A DNA stretch of 64,000 nucleotides. Source: Sphingobacterium sp. FBM7-1. GTDB lineage: Bacteria > Bacteroidota > Bacteroidia > Sphingobacteriales > Sphingobacteriaceae. The DNA is taken from positions 1 to 64,000 of the forward strand of contig NZ_JAJEWJ010000010.1 of the NCBI RefSeq assembly GCF_020687765.1, read 5' to 3'. Below the pieces are notes generated by a model. That model saw only the letters and a list, made by a program, of their open reading frames with translations. It was not told the origin of the DNA and did not search any database. Each line of letters starts with the position of its first letter. Within the stretch, counting starts at the first letter, position 1. Positions 48,146-58,217 of this stretch are shown here, one piece after another. Made by a program: the position numbers and the translations under genes.

Positions 48146-51022
48146 TTACAGGCCGCTGAAAAATTCAAAGAGGTTCGTATGGCTGGGCAGGTTCAGTTTT
48201 TTGCGCAGGCGGTAACGTCCAACTTCTACCCCCCGGGGTGATATTTTCATAAGAGAGGCTATCTCTTTGGTAGAAAGATTCATTTTAAGATAGGCAGAAA
48301 GGCGTAGCTCGGTATTGGTGATGCGCGGATAAGTCTCTTGAAGCCGTTTGAGGAAGTTGACGTGTACAGCGTCGAAGTGCACGGAAAACTGTTCCCAACT
48401 GGCATCGGATTTTTCCTCCGTATCCAGAAGCCGGATAATCCTATTGAAATCCGTTACCTGCATATCGTCCTTGAGTTCTTTCTTCAGTTTGAACAACTCG
48501 CTTTTAATATTCGACATCAGCTCGGCTTTTTGTACCAGATGCATCGCATTCGAAGCTAGTTCTGAATTCTTTGTTTCGATTTCGATTTCGAGCTTCTCGT
48601 TCTTAAGTTTGATAATCTCTTTTTCGGACTTGTCCATTTCGAGCTGATGCATGTATTTGATATGCTCCTGTTCTTTCTGAAAGTTGATACGTTCTTCCAT
48701 AAGTTTCCGCTGATGCCGTTTGTAGAGCAGGTAACACAGACTTATAAACAGGAGTATATAGACCATATATGCCCAGATGCTTTCGTACCAGGGAGGTAGG
48801 ATCGTGAAATGATACGCGGCAATTTCTGACTCATTGCCCAGATTATCTTGTGTTTTCACCATAAAAACATACCCGCCCGCGGGCAGATTGGTATAGACTC
48901 GCTCTGTTTTTTTGTCTGGTGTCGACCAATCGTCCTCAAACCCTTTTAAATAACAGGAGAAATAGACGTGTTCGTTGTTTTTGTTGGAAGTCGATGAAAA
49001 CTCAAAATGGAAAGAGTTCAGACCGTGTTTTATACGGAGAGGCTCCCCTTGCTTATTGTCGGCATTTACTTCACCGAAATAGCCGCCGAACAGTACACTA
49101 TCTACCTTTCCGAAAGCTTTGACCAGACTGATGTGTGCGTGTTGTTTACGCGGCTTGGTCAGGTATTTTTCCAGATTGAGGTGATAGAAGCCTTTCTGTG
49201 AACCGACGAGGATATTGTTCTTATCGATACAATGGATATGCTCGAAGCCGCCGAGCGTTTTACCATCAAGCTCGGGAATATACAACAGGGTATAGGAGTT
49301 GCCGTTGTATAGGGCTACACCGAGCTTTTTTTCTTCTATAAACCATATGTTGCCCTGGGTATCTTCCTTCAGGTATCTGATATATTTTTTATCGAATATA
49401 GGTTGGAAAAAAGACGATAACACAAAAGTATCGGTTGTTGCGTCGTATTCGTAAATTCCTTTTTCCGTACCGGCCACGATACGGCCCTTGATGGAATAAA
49501 TATGGTTGTTATAGGTTGAAGGTAGGCCTTCTTGATGGGTGTACAGCTTGGTCTCCTTTGTGTGCATATCGGCCGTCGGCACGATTTTATAAATTCCCTT
49601 ATAAGGATGAGAAATCCAGATGTTTTGTTTATCGGTCTCGATAAAACGTGCGGATTCGTGAAAGTTGGGGATACTACCTTTCGGCCGGAACTGGCCGTTT
49701 TGATGCTGGAAAATCGAGATACCATAATAATTTCCTGCCAATACCAAGTTGTTATCACCCGAGTTAGAAGACCAATTTAAAAAATTCCAGTATCCTTTGC
49801 CGTCGGCGATCGGCACGGTGTGGTTCCCATTTATTTCAACGACGCCTTCATGCCGACCCAGGAGGAGCTTTCCTTGGACAACATTCATTCCCCAGGCTTG
49901 TCCCCACACGCTACGAAGAGGTGTGAAATGTGTTTGGGCCGTGCTGATATCGGAATTGGTAACGATTGGGAGTCTGAAAACACCGCTGGCGAGGCCTACA
50001 TAGAGGGAGTTGTCAAATATTGCGGATGTGTGTCCGCTAGCGTTGTCGAAAATATCGGGGTTGATATGCTTGAGACCGTTGTTATGTGCTATAAAACTAA
50101 TGCCGTCTGCCAGTCCCAGCCAGATATTTCCATTGTTGTCAATGTGTGTACTGAGTACAGTATTATTTTGCAGGCCGTTATTTTTTGAAATATGATTTAA
50201 GGGTTTGCCGTGTTGATCGGTTAGGAAGCAGCCGTTGTTTAACGTGGAAACGACGTGCATATGTGGATCGACTTGCCTGATGTGGGTAACGTGTTTTATA
50301 CTGCTGCTGGAGGATACGTGGTGTAACTTGTTGTGATCTAGATGGTATAGCCCGTGTGACGAAGAGCTGACCAATAAACGAGGTTCGGCAAGTTGGGTGA
50401 CGGAATTGATGACAAAATGCTCGGGTAAAGGGTTCTGGACTACAGGTGTCCAGGTTTTTCCGGTAAGTTTAAGCAACCCCTTCGATTTGTCTTGTGCGAT
50501 AAGATGATGATCCACCTTGCCCATAAATAACCATTCGGACGGGGAAGAAAATACATCGATGGTGTCGTTATGCCATTGAAAGATATGGTTTTCGGTACGA
50601 AAGTAAATTGCTTTACCGACGGATTCTATGTTCCAGATGTCGGCAAATGAACGGTATTTTTCGGGTACTTTTTCTTTCAAACTTTTAAAAATGAGCTGGC
50701 CCTGTTCGTTGGGGGAGAAATAGCCGAATTCGCCTTGTCCACCGGCATAGAGTTTATGGTCGTTTCCGATTTCTATCGACCGTACGATGGTTTTATTAGG
50801 TAGCTGGTATATTTTCCAGTAACTCCCATCGAAAGTAAGCACCCCTTCGTCATTAGCAAAATACAAAATGCCATTACGATCTTGTTCTATATCCCAGTTG
50901 TGTGTGCCGCCTCCATATTGTACGTTGCCGTAGTTGACGATATCCGGCATACCTATCGGGTTTTGTGAAAAACCCATAAGGTGAAGGACGGTTAGCAGGA
51001 TGATGGATAGTTGGCGCTTCAT
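48146..51022 (-). CDS. Transmembrane one-component regulator: propeller sensor, Y_Y_Y, LuxR HTH
   Basis: 958 residues. A signal peptide (about 1-20) precedes two-component-regulator propeller repeats (about 30-690; recurrent NGILYFANDEGVLTF and NGNIWLGLADGISFI type units). A Y_Y_Y domain (about 690-760) is followed by one membrane helix (about 765-785), a coiled coil (about 790-860) and a C-terminal LuxR-type helix-turn-helix (about 895-950; TELRLSAYLKMNLSTKEIASLM). No histidine kinase domain is present, unlike hybrid two-component sensors. It is divergent from the polysaccharide locus and is its likely direct regulator. Confidence 0.88.
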   Translation of the reverse strand: MKRQLSIILLTVLHLMGFSQNPIGMPDIVNYGNVQYGGGTHNWDIEQDRNGILYFANDEGVLTFDGSYWKIYQLPNKTIVRSIEIGNDHKLYAGGQGEFGYFSPNEQGQLIFKSLKEKVPEKYRSFADIWNIESVGKAIYFRTENHIFQWHNDTIDVFSSPSEWLFMGKVDHHLIAQDKSKGLLKLTGKTWTPVVQNPLPEHFVINSVTQLAEPRLLVSSSSHGLYHLDHNKLHHVSSSSSIKHVTHIRQVDPHMHVVSTLNNGCFLTDQHGKPLNHISKNNGLQNNTVLSTHIDNNGNIWLGLADGISFIAHNNGLKHINPDIFDNASGHTSAIFDNSLYVGLASGVFRLPIVTNSDISTAQTHFTPLRSVWGQAWGMNVVQGKLLLGRHEGVVEINGNHTVPIADGKGYWNFLNWSSNSGDNNLVLAGNYYGISIFQHQNGQFRPKGSIPNFHESARFIETDKQNIWISHPYKGIYKIVPTADMHTKETKLYTHQEGLPSTYNNHIYSIKGRIVAGTEKGIYEYDATTDTFVLSSFFQPIFDKKYIRYLKEDTQGNIWFIEEKKLGVALYNGNSYTLLYIPELDGKTLGGFEHIHCIDKNNILVGSQKGFYHLNLEKYLTKPRKQHAHISLVKAFGKVDSVLFGGYFGEVNADNKQGEPLRIKHGLNSFHFEFSSTSNKNNEHVYFSCYLKGFEDDWSTPDKKTERVYTNLPAGGYVFMVKTQDNLGNESEIAAYHFTILPPWYESIWAYMVYILLFISLCYLLYKRHQRKLMEERINFQKEQEHIKYMHQLEMDKSEKEIIKLKNEKLEIEIETKNSELASNAMHLVQKAELMSNIKSELFKLKKELKDDMQVTDFNRIIRLLDTEEKSDASWEQFSVHFDAVHVNFLKRLQETYPRITNTELRLSAYLKMNLSTKEIASLMKISPRGVEVGRYRLRKKLNLPSHTNLFEFFSGL

Positions 51023-51129
51023 TGTGAAATAAAAATAGAGAAAATATCGGCTTATTCAAATGTTGGGGTATAAAACTGCGTTTTTGGGTGTTTTAAGCGG
51101 TTCTGTTGTAGTTTTGTTGGGGTAGTAAA

Positions 51130-51162
51130 TTTGGAAAAATATATACATAGGCGGTAGATTTG
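51130..51162 (+). promoter_or_regulatory. Promoter of the polysaccharide utilisation operon
   Basis: TTTG at 51130-51133, a 21-base spacer and TAGATTTG at 51155-51162 match the -33/-7 consensus. The expected start is 30-35 bases before the ATG at 51200. Confidence 0.75.
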
Positions 51163-51199
51163 CTTTTGAATTACAAATCTGACACCAAATATAAATACT

Positions 51200-52039
51200 A
51201 TGAACTGCGAACTTTTTATAAGACATTACAGTCTTTTTTCTCTGGCGGCATTTTTTTGCCTTTTAAACTTTAGTTGTGAAGAGGAAGACTATGCTGCTAA
51301 ATTAGGAAACCCTGCCGAGGCATCTTTTACGATCTCGGAGGTGCCTGGAAAAGTGAATACTTATTTGTTAGAAAGCACTTCCGGAAATGCTTACCGTTAT
51401 CAATGGGATTTGGGACTTGGCGAAGGGCTCAAACCTGGAGATGCGTCTGTCGAAGCACATTTTCTTGCCAAGGGTACTTACAACGTTAAATTGTATGCGT
51501 ATGGTCCAGGCGGTTATGACATCGCTACACAGGCCATCGTCGTCGAACACGATGATTTTACGCCGACCTTGGAGAACCCCACGTTCCAGTTGCTGACCGC
51601 AAATACATGGAAACTGGATGGTAATTCTCCCACACCAGTTATCGTCGGTACGGAAGGCAATCCTGCTGAGTACTTTGGTGGAGGCGCGTTAGTCGATTGT
51701 CAGCTGGATGACGAATACCGCTTTGCTTTCATTGATAATGGATTCAAACTTATTTACACCGCAAACGGTGCGACTTTCAACGCAGGTAATCTGGAGCCCC
51801 AATATACCTGTGGCGCGGATCGGTCTTATGAATCGGCTTTTACTTTTACTAACACGGTGGACGGGGCTGGCATTGCTTCCATCACGCTCCCGGGTGGCAA
51901 TCCGCCGGATCGATTTATTGGTGTAACCGATGTGTCGTCCAATAATTACCGCATTATTTCGATTTCAGAAACGGAATTGGTGCTGCGTTCGGGGACCAAA
52001 AGTGAAACTGTACACCAAATGCGTTTCGTTGCAAAATAG
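51200..52039 (+). CDS. PKD-domain lipoprotein, likely surface glycan-binding protein
   Basis: 279 residues. The lipobox FSC lies at about residue 24-26. A PKD-like domain (about 38-115) shows YRYQWDLGLGEG and KGTYNVKLYAYGPGG. The C-terminal half (about 120-279) is beta-rich, with LLTANTWKLDG and aromatic-rich strands, a pattern shared by accessory glycan-binding proteins in SusCD loci. It is the first gene of the operon, 46 bases before SusC. Binding is inferred from context. Confidence 0.75.
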   Translation: MNCELFIRHYSLFSLAAFFCLLNFSCEEEDYAAKLGNPAEASFTISEVPGKVNTYLLESTSGNAYRYQWDLGLGEGLKPGDASVEAHFLAKGTYNVKLYAYGPGGYDIATQAIVVEHDDFTPTLENPTFQLLTANTWKLDGNSPTPVIVGTEGNPAEYFGGGALVDCQLDDEYRFAFIDNGFKLIYTANGATFNAGNLEPQYTCGADRSYESAFTFTNTVDGAGIASITLPGGNPPDRFIGVTDVSSNNYRIISISETELVLRSGTKSETVHQMRFVAK

Positions 52040-52085
52040 CACAACGTTGAAGATTGTTAAACACAAAGACCAATATATATAAACT

Positions 52086-55000
52086 ATGACAAAATTTCGA
52101 TTATTGATCGTACTGCTGATTTGTTTTCTGACCGGACAGCAGGTTTTTGCGCAAAGCATTACGATATCCGGCATGGTCAGGGATAAGACGGGGACTGCGC
52201 TTCCCGGTGTGTCTGTAACAGTTAAAGGAACGTCGCTCGGTACGGCTACCCAAGCAGATGGGAGCTATACGATAGCTGTTCCAAGAGTAGGCAGCACCTT
52301 GGTGTTCGCCTATATCGGCGGGGTTACGCAGGAATTTTTGATAACCGATGCTGAGCCCGTTGATGTTACTATGAATGAAAATACCAACTCCATTGATGAC
52401 GTGGTTGTGGTGGGTTATGGTACGCAAAAACGGAGCGACGTGACGGGTTCCGTGGCGACCGTGAATAATAAGCAGTTGGTACAGACGCCGGTCGCGGATA
52501 TGAGTAATGCGCTGACAGGACGTACGCCCGGGGTAATCACTAAACAGCCATCTGGCGAACCCGGAGCGGATGGTGCCCAGATCTACATCAGGGGTAATTC
52601 GACGTTTGGGGCCGGAAGTATGGAGCCGCTGTTTGTAATCGATGGTATCGTGCGGACGGCCCGCGACTTCGGACAGATGGACGCTAACGAGATTGAGAGT
52701 GTGAGTGTGCTGAAAGATGCATCGTCGGCGGCTATTTTCGGGGTAAAGGGGGCGAATGGTGTAGTGCTTGTAACAACAAAACGCGGGAAGGCTGGACAGC
52801 TTACGGCAAATTACGCCTTTAATTATGGCTTCTCACAGGTGACGCGTTTACCGGATGCGCTGGGCTCTTTCGAATATGCGACCCTGTACAATGAAGCCAA
52901 ATTGAACGACAACCCGAATGCGGAACCGGAGTTTTCTTTAGATCGTTTGGAAGCATTCCGGAATGGTACGGATCTCGACGCGAACCCGAATACGGACTGG
53001 ATGGGGCTCGTTTTAGGCGGGCATGCGCCAAGAATGCAGCATAATCTTTCCTTGTCTGGCGGTGGCGAGAAGACGCGCTATTTCACCTCGCTAGGTTATC
53101 TCAACGAGGATGGCCTTTATAGCACTTTGAACTATAAGCGTTATAATGTTCGGAGTAATGTGGATATACAGGCGACGTCCTCGACAACGATCGCAATTGA
53201 CCTGTCCGCGCGGATGGAAAATAAACAGTCGCCTCCGGCTAGTATTGATAATATTTTTGAGCACACGATGCGTAATCCGCCGGTATTCCCCGCACAGTTT
53301 TCTAACGGTTTATTGGCTTCTCCGGGGGTATATCCAAATCCGCTAGCGCTGATCAGTCCCGAAAGTGGCTACAACCGAAATTCGTCAAATTATGTATTGA
53401 CGAATTTCCAGATTACACAAAGGATCCCAGGGGTAGAGGGATTGTCGGTAAAGGGGATATTGGCGTTTGATAGGAATTTCAATAATAGCAAAGTTTGGAA
53501 TCAATGGGTTCCGCTATATATCCGAAATGCCGATGATACGTATACGGTCAGTGCGCAGTCAAAGTCTTCTTTGAATAAGAGTTATGGAGAAGGACAGAGT
53601 ACGGAGCTACAGGCGCATATTAATTACGACAGAAGGTTTGGTAAGCATGGTATTTCGGCGTTAGCGCTGGTGTTGCAAAAGCAGAATCAAGGTACGGGCA
53701 TCTATGGTGCGCGCAATTCTTATGAAAGTTCGGCGCTGCAGATCTTAAACTTCGGTCCGGAGTTAAATCAGGTGCTGAGTGATAGCGAAGATAAGACGGC
53801 CCTGAGGAGCGCGGCTGTACGTTTTAACTACGATTACGACGGGAAATATTTAGTACAGGCGAGCTTGCGGAGAGATGAATCGGAAAATTTCGCGCCGAAT
53901 GAAAGAACGGGGTACTTTCCGGCAGTATCTGCTGGATGGATTTTGACGAGGGAAGACTTTATGGATAGCGCGCCCTTTGTCAATTTTCTAAAACTGAAAG
54001 GCTCCTATGGACAACTGGGAAGCGACCGTATTCCTAGCCGCTTTGGCTACTACAACCGGTATAATCTGGTGCCTAACGCTTATGCTTTTGGAGGCGCTTT
54101 GCAAACGGGCTTGACACCGGGCGCTATTGCCAACGAAAGCGTGACGTGGGAGACCTCGACGAAGATGGATTTTGGTTTCGAGACCAGATTATTAAATAAC
54201 CAACTGGATATCGATTTTACGGTGTTTAAGGAACGGCGGGAAGATATCTTGGCAACAAGGTCTTTATCGGTGCCGCTTAGTTTCGGGGCTACCTTGCCAA
54301 GCGAGAATATCGGCATAGTGGAAAATAAAGGTTTTGAACTAATCTTAAATCATAACAAGCAGTTGTCTGCCGATTGGTCATATCGTATCGGCGGGAACCT
54401 GACGTATGCGCGTAACAAAATTATAGAAGCAGCGGAAGCTTCCAATGTTGCTGAGGGGAGACGGATTACAGGCAGACCGAACGGAGGGTACTATGGTTAT
54501 AAATCGCTTGGTATCTTCCGCGATGCAGCGGATTACGAGGCTTCTCCTAAACATGAGGCTTACTTGAATACGACCGGGCCGGGAGATATTAAATACCAGG
54601 ACATCAGCGGTCCGGACGGCGTACCGGACGGTATCATAGATGATCATGATATTACTTACTTGGGCAATGGCACTTTGCCGCAGGTACTGTACGGCATTAC
54701 CGGGGGCGTTAACTACAAAGGTATCGAACTGAACTTTCTTCTCCAAGGTGCGGCACAGTCGCAGCAGCATTTGGCACAGAATGCGGCTTGGGCATTTCAT
54801 AACGGCGGCCGCGTGAATGCGGAATGGCTAGACAGATGGACACCGGCAAATCCGGACGCTCCACTGCCCCGACTGTCTTTAAATACCAACGGTAATAACT
54901 ATCTGCTAAGCGACTTTTGGGTAAAAAACTCAAGCTATTTACGCTTAAAAAATGTGGAACTGGCGTATACCTTGAAACATGACGTATTATCGCGAATTGG

Positions 55001-55148
55001 GGCCAGCAATGTGCGGATATATGCACAGGGGCAGAATCTGTTTACAATAACCGATCTACTCAACCTGGATCCGGAAAATACGAATGCTATCGGCCGGTAT
55101 TATCCGCAACAGACAACCTACACTTTCGGGATAAACGTGCAGTTTTAG
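52086..55148 (+). CDS. SusC/RagA-family TonB-dependent outer-membrane transporter
   Basis: 1020 residues. The signal peptide ends in GQQVFAQS (about 24). A carboxypeptidase-like domain follows (about 25-100). The TonB-linked plug starts near DVVVVGYGTQKRSDVTGSVA (about 103-122), with the VLKDASSAAIFGVKGANGVVLVTTK signature. The remaining part is the 22-strand barrel, ending in a terminal Phe. It imports oligosaccharides together with SusD. The gap to susD is one base. Confidence 0.95.
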   Translation: MTKFRLLIVLLICFLTGQQVFAQSITISGMVRDKTGTALPGVSVTVKGTSLGTATQADGSYTIAVPRVGSTLVFAYIGGVTQEFLITDAEPVDVTMNENTNSIDDVVVVGYGTQKRSDVTGSVATVNNKQLVQTPVADMSNALTGRTPGVITKQPSGEPGADGAQIYIRGNSTFGAGSMEPLFVIDGIVRTARDFGQMDANEIESVSVLKDASSAAIFGVKGANGVVLVTTKRGKAGQLTANYAFNYGFSQVTRLPDALGSFEYATLYNEAKLNDNPNAEPEFSLDRLEAFRNGTDLDANPNTDWMGLVLGGHAPRMQHNLSLSGGGEKTRYFTSLGYLNEDGLYSTLNYKRYNVRSNVDIQATSSTTIAIDLSARMENKQSPPASIDNIFEHTMRNPPVFPAQFSNGLLASPGVYPNPLALISPESGYNRNSSNYVLTNFQITQRIPGVEGLSVKGILAFDRNFNNSKVWNQWVPLYIRNADDTYTVSAQSKSSLNKSYGEGQSTELQAHINYDRRFGKHGISALALVLQKQNQGTGIYGARNSYESSALQILNFGPELNQVLSDSEDKTALRSAAVRFNYDYDGKYLVQASLRRDESENFAPNERTGYFPAVSAGWILTREDFMDSAPFVNFLKLKGSYGQLGSDRIPSRFGYYNRYNLVPNAYAFGGALQTGLTPGAIANESVTWETSTKMDFGFETRLLNNQLDIDFTVFKERREDILATRSLSVPLSFGATLPSENIGIVENKGFELILNHNKQLSADWSYRIGGNLTYARNKIIEAAEASNVAEGRRITGRPNGGYYGYKSLGIFRDAADYEASPKHEAYLNTTGPGDIKYQDISGPDGVPDGIIDDHDITYLGNGTLPQVLYGITGGVNYKGIELNFLLQGAAQSQQHLAQNAAWAFHNGGRVNAEWLDRWTPANPDAPLPRLSLNTNGNNYLLSDFWVKNSSYLRLKNVELAYTLKHDVLSRIGASNVRIYAQGQNLFTITDLLNLDPENTNAIGRYYPQQTTYTFGINVQF

Positions 55149-55176
55149 TTTGATCATGAATTTTAATAAGGAAAAA

Positions 55177-56865
55177 ATGAATACGAAAAGATATATAGGG
55201 TTAATGAGCGCACTGTTGGTTGCGCTGACGCCGATTTCTTGCCAAAAAGATCTATTGGATATCAAACCGATCGACTTTGTATCCGACGCGGCGGTCTTTC
55301 AGGATATAACGTTAACCAGCCAATTTGTAAACGATATCTATGGTACATTATTAAGCGGTTTCGAGCGGCGCGATTTCGGATTTGATCAGGATTGGGCCGC
55401 CGGATTTGCTTTGCTGGACATGATGACGGATGATCTGGAGGGCCATAATGATTTGCCGATGAATACGGTACAGGCGGGTGACCTCACCTCTCATTTCTCT
55501 ATGGGAACACAAATGTGGGCGGCCAACTACACGTTGATCCGGAAAGCCAATACGTTGATTGCGCGTATCGACGGCGTCCCTACAACGGATACTGATCTCC
55601 GGGACCGTCTAAAAGCGGAAGCCCGTTTCTTGAGAGCGTTTGCTTATGCGGAGTTAATCAAAGCCTTTGGTGGTGTGCCACTTATTTTGACCGAGCAAAG
55701 CATCGACGATGATTTGGAGGTGCCACGGGATAGCTACGAACGGTGTGTAGAGTTTATTGTGCAGGAATGTGATGAAGCGGCCCCTGTGTTGCCGCCTACT
55801 TATGATAATGCGGACCTAGGAAGAGCGACGAAGGGTGCGGCCTTGGCGCTGAAGGCAAGAACCTTGTTGTTCTATGCGAGCCCGTTGAATAATCCGGCCA
55901 ACGAGGCTTCACGGTGGGATGCTGCTGCGAAGGCGGCGCAGGAGGTAATAGAAATGGCTCCTGGTGTTTACAAATTGCACGACGATTATTATCGCCTATT
56001 CATGGATAAGACGGGGAATCAGGAGGTCATCTTTGTTAAGAAATTCGCACGTCCGTCCCGTACACACCAAACGGCTTGGATGCTGCATATGAGTATCGCG
56101 CCAAACCCGTGGGGCGCTTGGGGGGCATGCCATCCAACGCAGAACTTGGTAGACTGTTTCGAGATGACGAATGGTCTTCTGCCGGACGAATCTGGTTCGG
56201 GCTATGATGCACAGAACCCTTATGCGAACCGGGACAGTAGATTAGATAAAGCCATATTGCATAACGGCTCGCAGTTCAAGGGGATAACAGTTGAAACCTT
56301 TCAAAGTGCCGATTTGGCTGCGTATCCTGATGGTAATGCGAATGGGCGCACGAATGGCGACCGTACCAAGACGGGTTATGGTTTAAGAAAATTTATTGAT
56401 GATCGTTATCTTACTTCAGACGCGGTTTATCAAGGTGGAGACAACGACTGGGTGTATATGCGCTATGCGGAAGTCTTACTTAACTATGCGGAAGCAAGAA
56501 ATGAATTTAGTGGCCCGGATGCGTCGGTCTACGACGCATTAGACGAAGTCCGTGAAAGGGCAGGCCAACCGGCGCTACCTCGAAATTTCACAAAGGAGAC
56601 GCTACGGGAGAAGATACGTAATGAACGAAGGGTGGAGCTGTGTTTTGAAGAGCACCGCGTATATGATGTACGCCGTTGGAAGACGGGAATGACTTATTTT
56701 AACGGGCCGGTGTATAGGATGAATATCGTTAAGAATGCGGATGGAACGTTGACGTATAATAGAAGAGCGGTGTTGGAGCAACGGGTGTACAAGGAAAGCT
56801 ACAACTTGTTCCCTATACCGCAGATGGAGATAGAGCGAAACAGAAAATTGGATCCAAACGATTAA
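55177..56865 (+). CDS. SusD/RagB-family outer-membrane lipoprotein
   Basis: 562 residues from the ATG at 55177; an upstream ATG at 55150 is less likely because the lipobox PISC then lies further in. The lipobox is at about residue 22-25. The fold is mostly helical (TPR-like), with LKAEARFLRAFAYAELIKAFGGVPLIL and a C-terminal RagB-type ending with RREVELCFEEHRVYDVRRWK-like segment. It captures glycan for SusC. It follows the susC gene immediately. Confidence 0.94.
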   Translation: MNTKRYIGLMSALLVALTPISCQKDLLDIKPIDFVSDAAVFQDITLTSQFVNDIYGTLLSGFERRDFGFDQDWAAGFALLDMMTDDLEGHNDLPMNTVQAGDLTSHFSMGTQMWAANYTLIRKANTLIARIDGVPTTDTDLRDRLKAEARFLRAFAYAELIKAFGGVPLILTEQSIDDDLEVPRDSYERCVEFIVQECDEAAPVLPPTYDNADLGRATKGAALALKARTLLFYASPLNNPANEASRWDAAAKAAQEVIEMAPGVYKLHDDYYRLFMDKTGNQEVIFVKKFARPSRTHQTAWMLHMSIAPNPWGAWGACHPTQNLVDCFEMTNGLLPDESGSGYDAQNPYANRDSRLDKAILHNGSQFKGITVETFQSADLAAYPDGNANGRTNGDRTKTGYGLRKFIDDRYLTSDAVYQGGDNDWVYMRYAEVLLNYAEARNEFSGPDASVYDALDEVRERAGQPALPRNFTKETLREKIRNERRVELCFEEHRVYDVRRWKTGMTYFNGPVYRMNIVKNADGTLTYNRRAVLEQRVYKESYNLFPIPQMEIERNRKLDPND

Positions 56866-56877
56866 TATAAGCAATTT

Positions 56878-58182
56878 ATGCAGAAAATATTTTATGGTAC
56901 GCTCGTCCTATGGATATGCATTCAAGCCAATTTATTTGGTGTCGAACTTTTGTCCAATGATAGGCCGTGGACACCAATAAAAGCCGAAATCTTAAAAACA
57001 GATAAAGGTTTTGAGCTTCTACGGAATGGTAAGCCGTACTTTATCAAAGGTGCGGGTGCAATTTCCCATTACCATCGCATCAGTGCTTATGGAGGCAATT
57101 CCATCCGGACGTGGAGTACGGACAATGCAAAAAGTATACTCGACTCGGCGCAACAGCATGGTTTGACAGTTATGTTGGGGCTGCCAGTGGCTGCCGAACG
57201 CCACGGCTTCGACTATAGTGATGAGAAGGCGGTAAAAAAGCAGTTCGAAAAAATCAAGGCGGAGGTGATCAAGTTCAAGGGGCACCCTGCCTTACTAGCA
57301 TGGGGGATCGGCAACGAGCTCAATCTTTCTTACCAGAACCCGAAGGTGTGGGATGCGATCAATGATATCGCGCTGATGATCAAAGAGGTCGATCCTTTTC
57401 ATTTGAAAACGACGGTGCTTGCAGGTGTCAACCAAAAGGAAATCGATCACATTAAGGAAAAGGTGCCGGCTATCGATCTACTAGCTGTAAATACGTATGG
57501 TGGTTTAGCTGAGCTTCCCGAGAAGCTGAAAGCTTGCGGATGGAATGGGCCGTATATCGTGACGGAATGGGGTCCTACGGGCCACTGGGAAGGACTGACT
57601 ACCGAATGGGGCGCTCCCGTGGAAGAGACAAGCAGTGAAAAAGCGGCGGTGTATAAAAATAGGTACCGTTATTCCGTCGAGCGGGATAAGGCACATTGTT
57701 TGGGTTCGTATGTGTTTTTGTGGGGACAGAAGCAGGAGAGGACGCCGACCTGGTACGGTCTTTTGTCGGCTGATGGTAAGGAAAATCATGTAATGGATAT
57801 CATGCAGTATGTATGGACGGGAGTATTGCCGGAAAATAAGGCGCCGCAGATTTACGGCTTCGTCATGAACGGTTTACAGGCCCATCAGAATGTCTATCTG
57901 AACAAAAACAAAAATTATGAGGTTACGGTCACGGCATCAGATCCCGATCACGACGAGATTACGTATCGCTGGGAGCTCCTATCGGAAGCGACCAATGTCG
58001 GCGAAGGGGGTGACTATGAGCGGAAACCGGAAACCAAAAAGATGCGGTACTCGGAAAAGGGGGAAGGAAAGATTACTTTTACTTCGCCAAAGGTGGGCGG
58101 GGCGTACCGCCTGTTCGTTTATGTGCATGATGGAAAGAATAAAATAGCCACAGCAAATATTCCGTTTTTTGTGAAACAATAA
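56878..58182 (+). CDS. TIM-barrel glycoside hydrolase with C-terminal beta-sandwich
   Basis: 434 residues. The signal peptide ends near residue 20. The TIM barrel (about 30-305) has the acid/base-type segment WGIGNEL (Glu near 147) and the nucleophile-type TEWGPTG (Glu near 228), as in clan GH-A enzymes. The C-terminal domain (about 315-434) is an Ig-like sandwich with DPDHDEITYRW. The GH family is not certain; endo-beta-1,3-glucanases of GH158 from similar loci and GH2-type TIM barrels are the main candidates. Position between SusD and GH16 favours a beta-glucan substrate. Confidence 0.75.
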   Translation: MQKIFYGTLVLWICIQANLFGVELLSNDRPWTPIKAEILKTDKGFELLRNGKPYFIKGAGAISHYHRISAYGGNSIRTWSTDNAKSILDSAQQHGLTVMLGLPVAAERHGFDYSDEKAVKKQFEKIKAEVIKFKGHPALLAWGIGNELNLSYQNPKVWDAINDIALMIKEVDPFHLKTTVLAGVNQKEIDHIKEKVPAIDLLAVNTYGGLAELPEKLKACGWNGPYIVTEWGPTGHWEGLTTEWGAPVEETSSEKAAVYKNRYRYSVERDKAHCLGSYVFLWGQKQERTPTWYGLLSADGKENHVMDIMQYVWTGVLPENKAPQIYGFVMNGLQAHQNVYLNKNKNYEVTVTASDPDHDEITYRWELLSEATNVGEGGDYERKPETKKMRYSEKGEGKITFTSPKVGGAYRLFVYVHDGKNKIATANIPFFVKQ

Positions 58183-58217
58183 AGATTATTTTTTTTAGTA
58201 TAAAAACAAGATGTCGA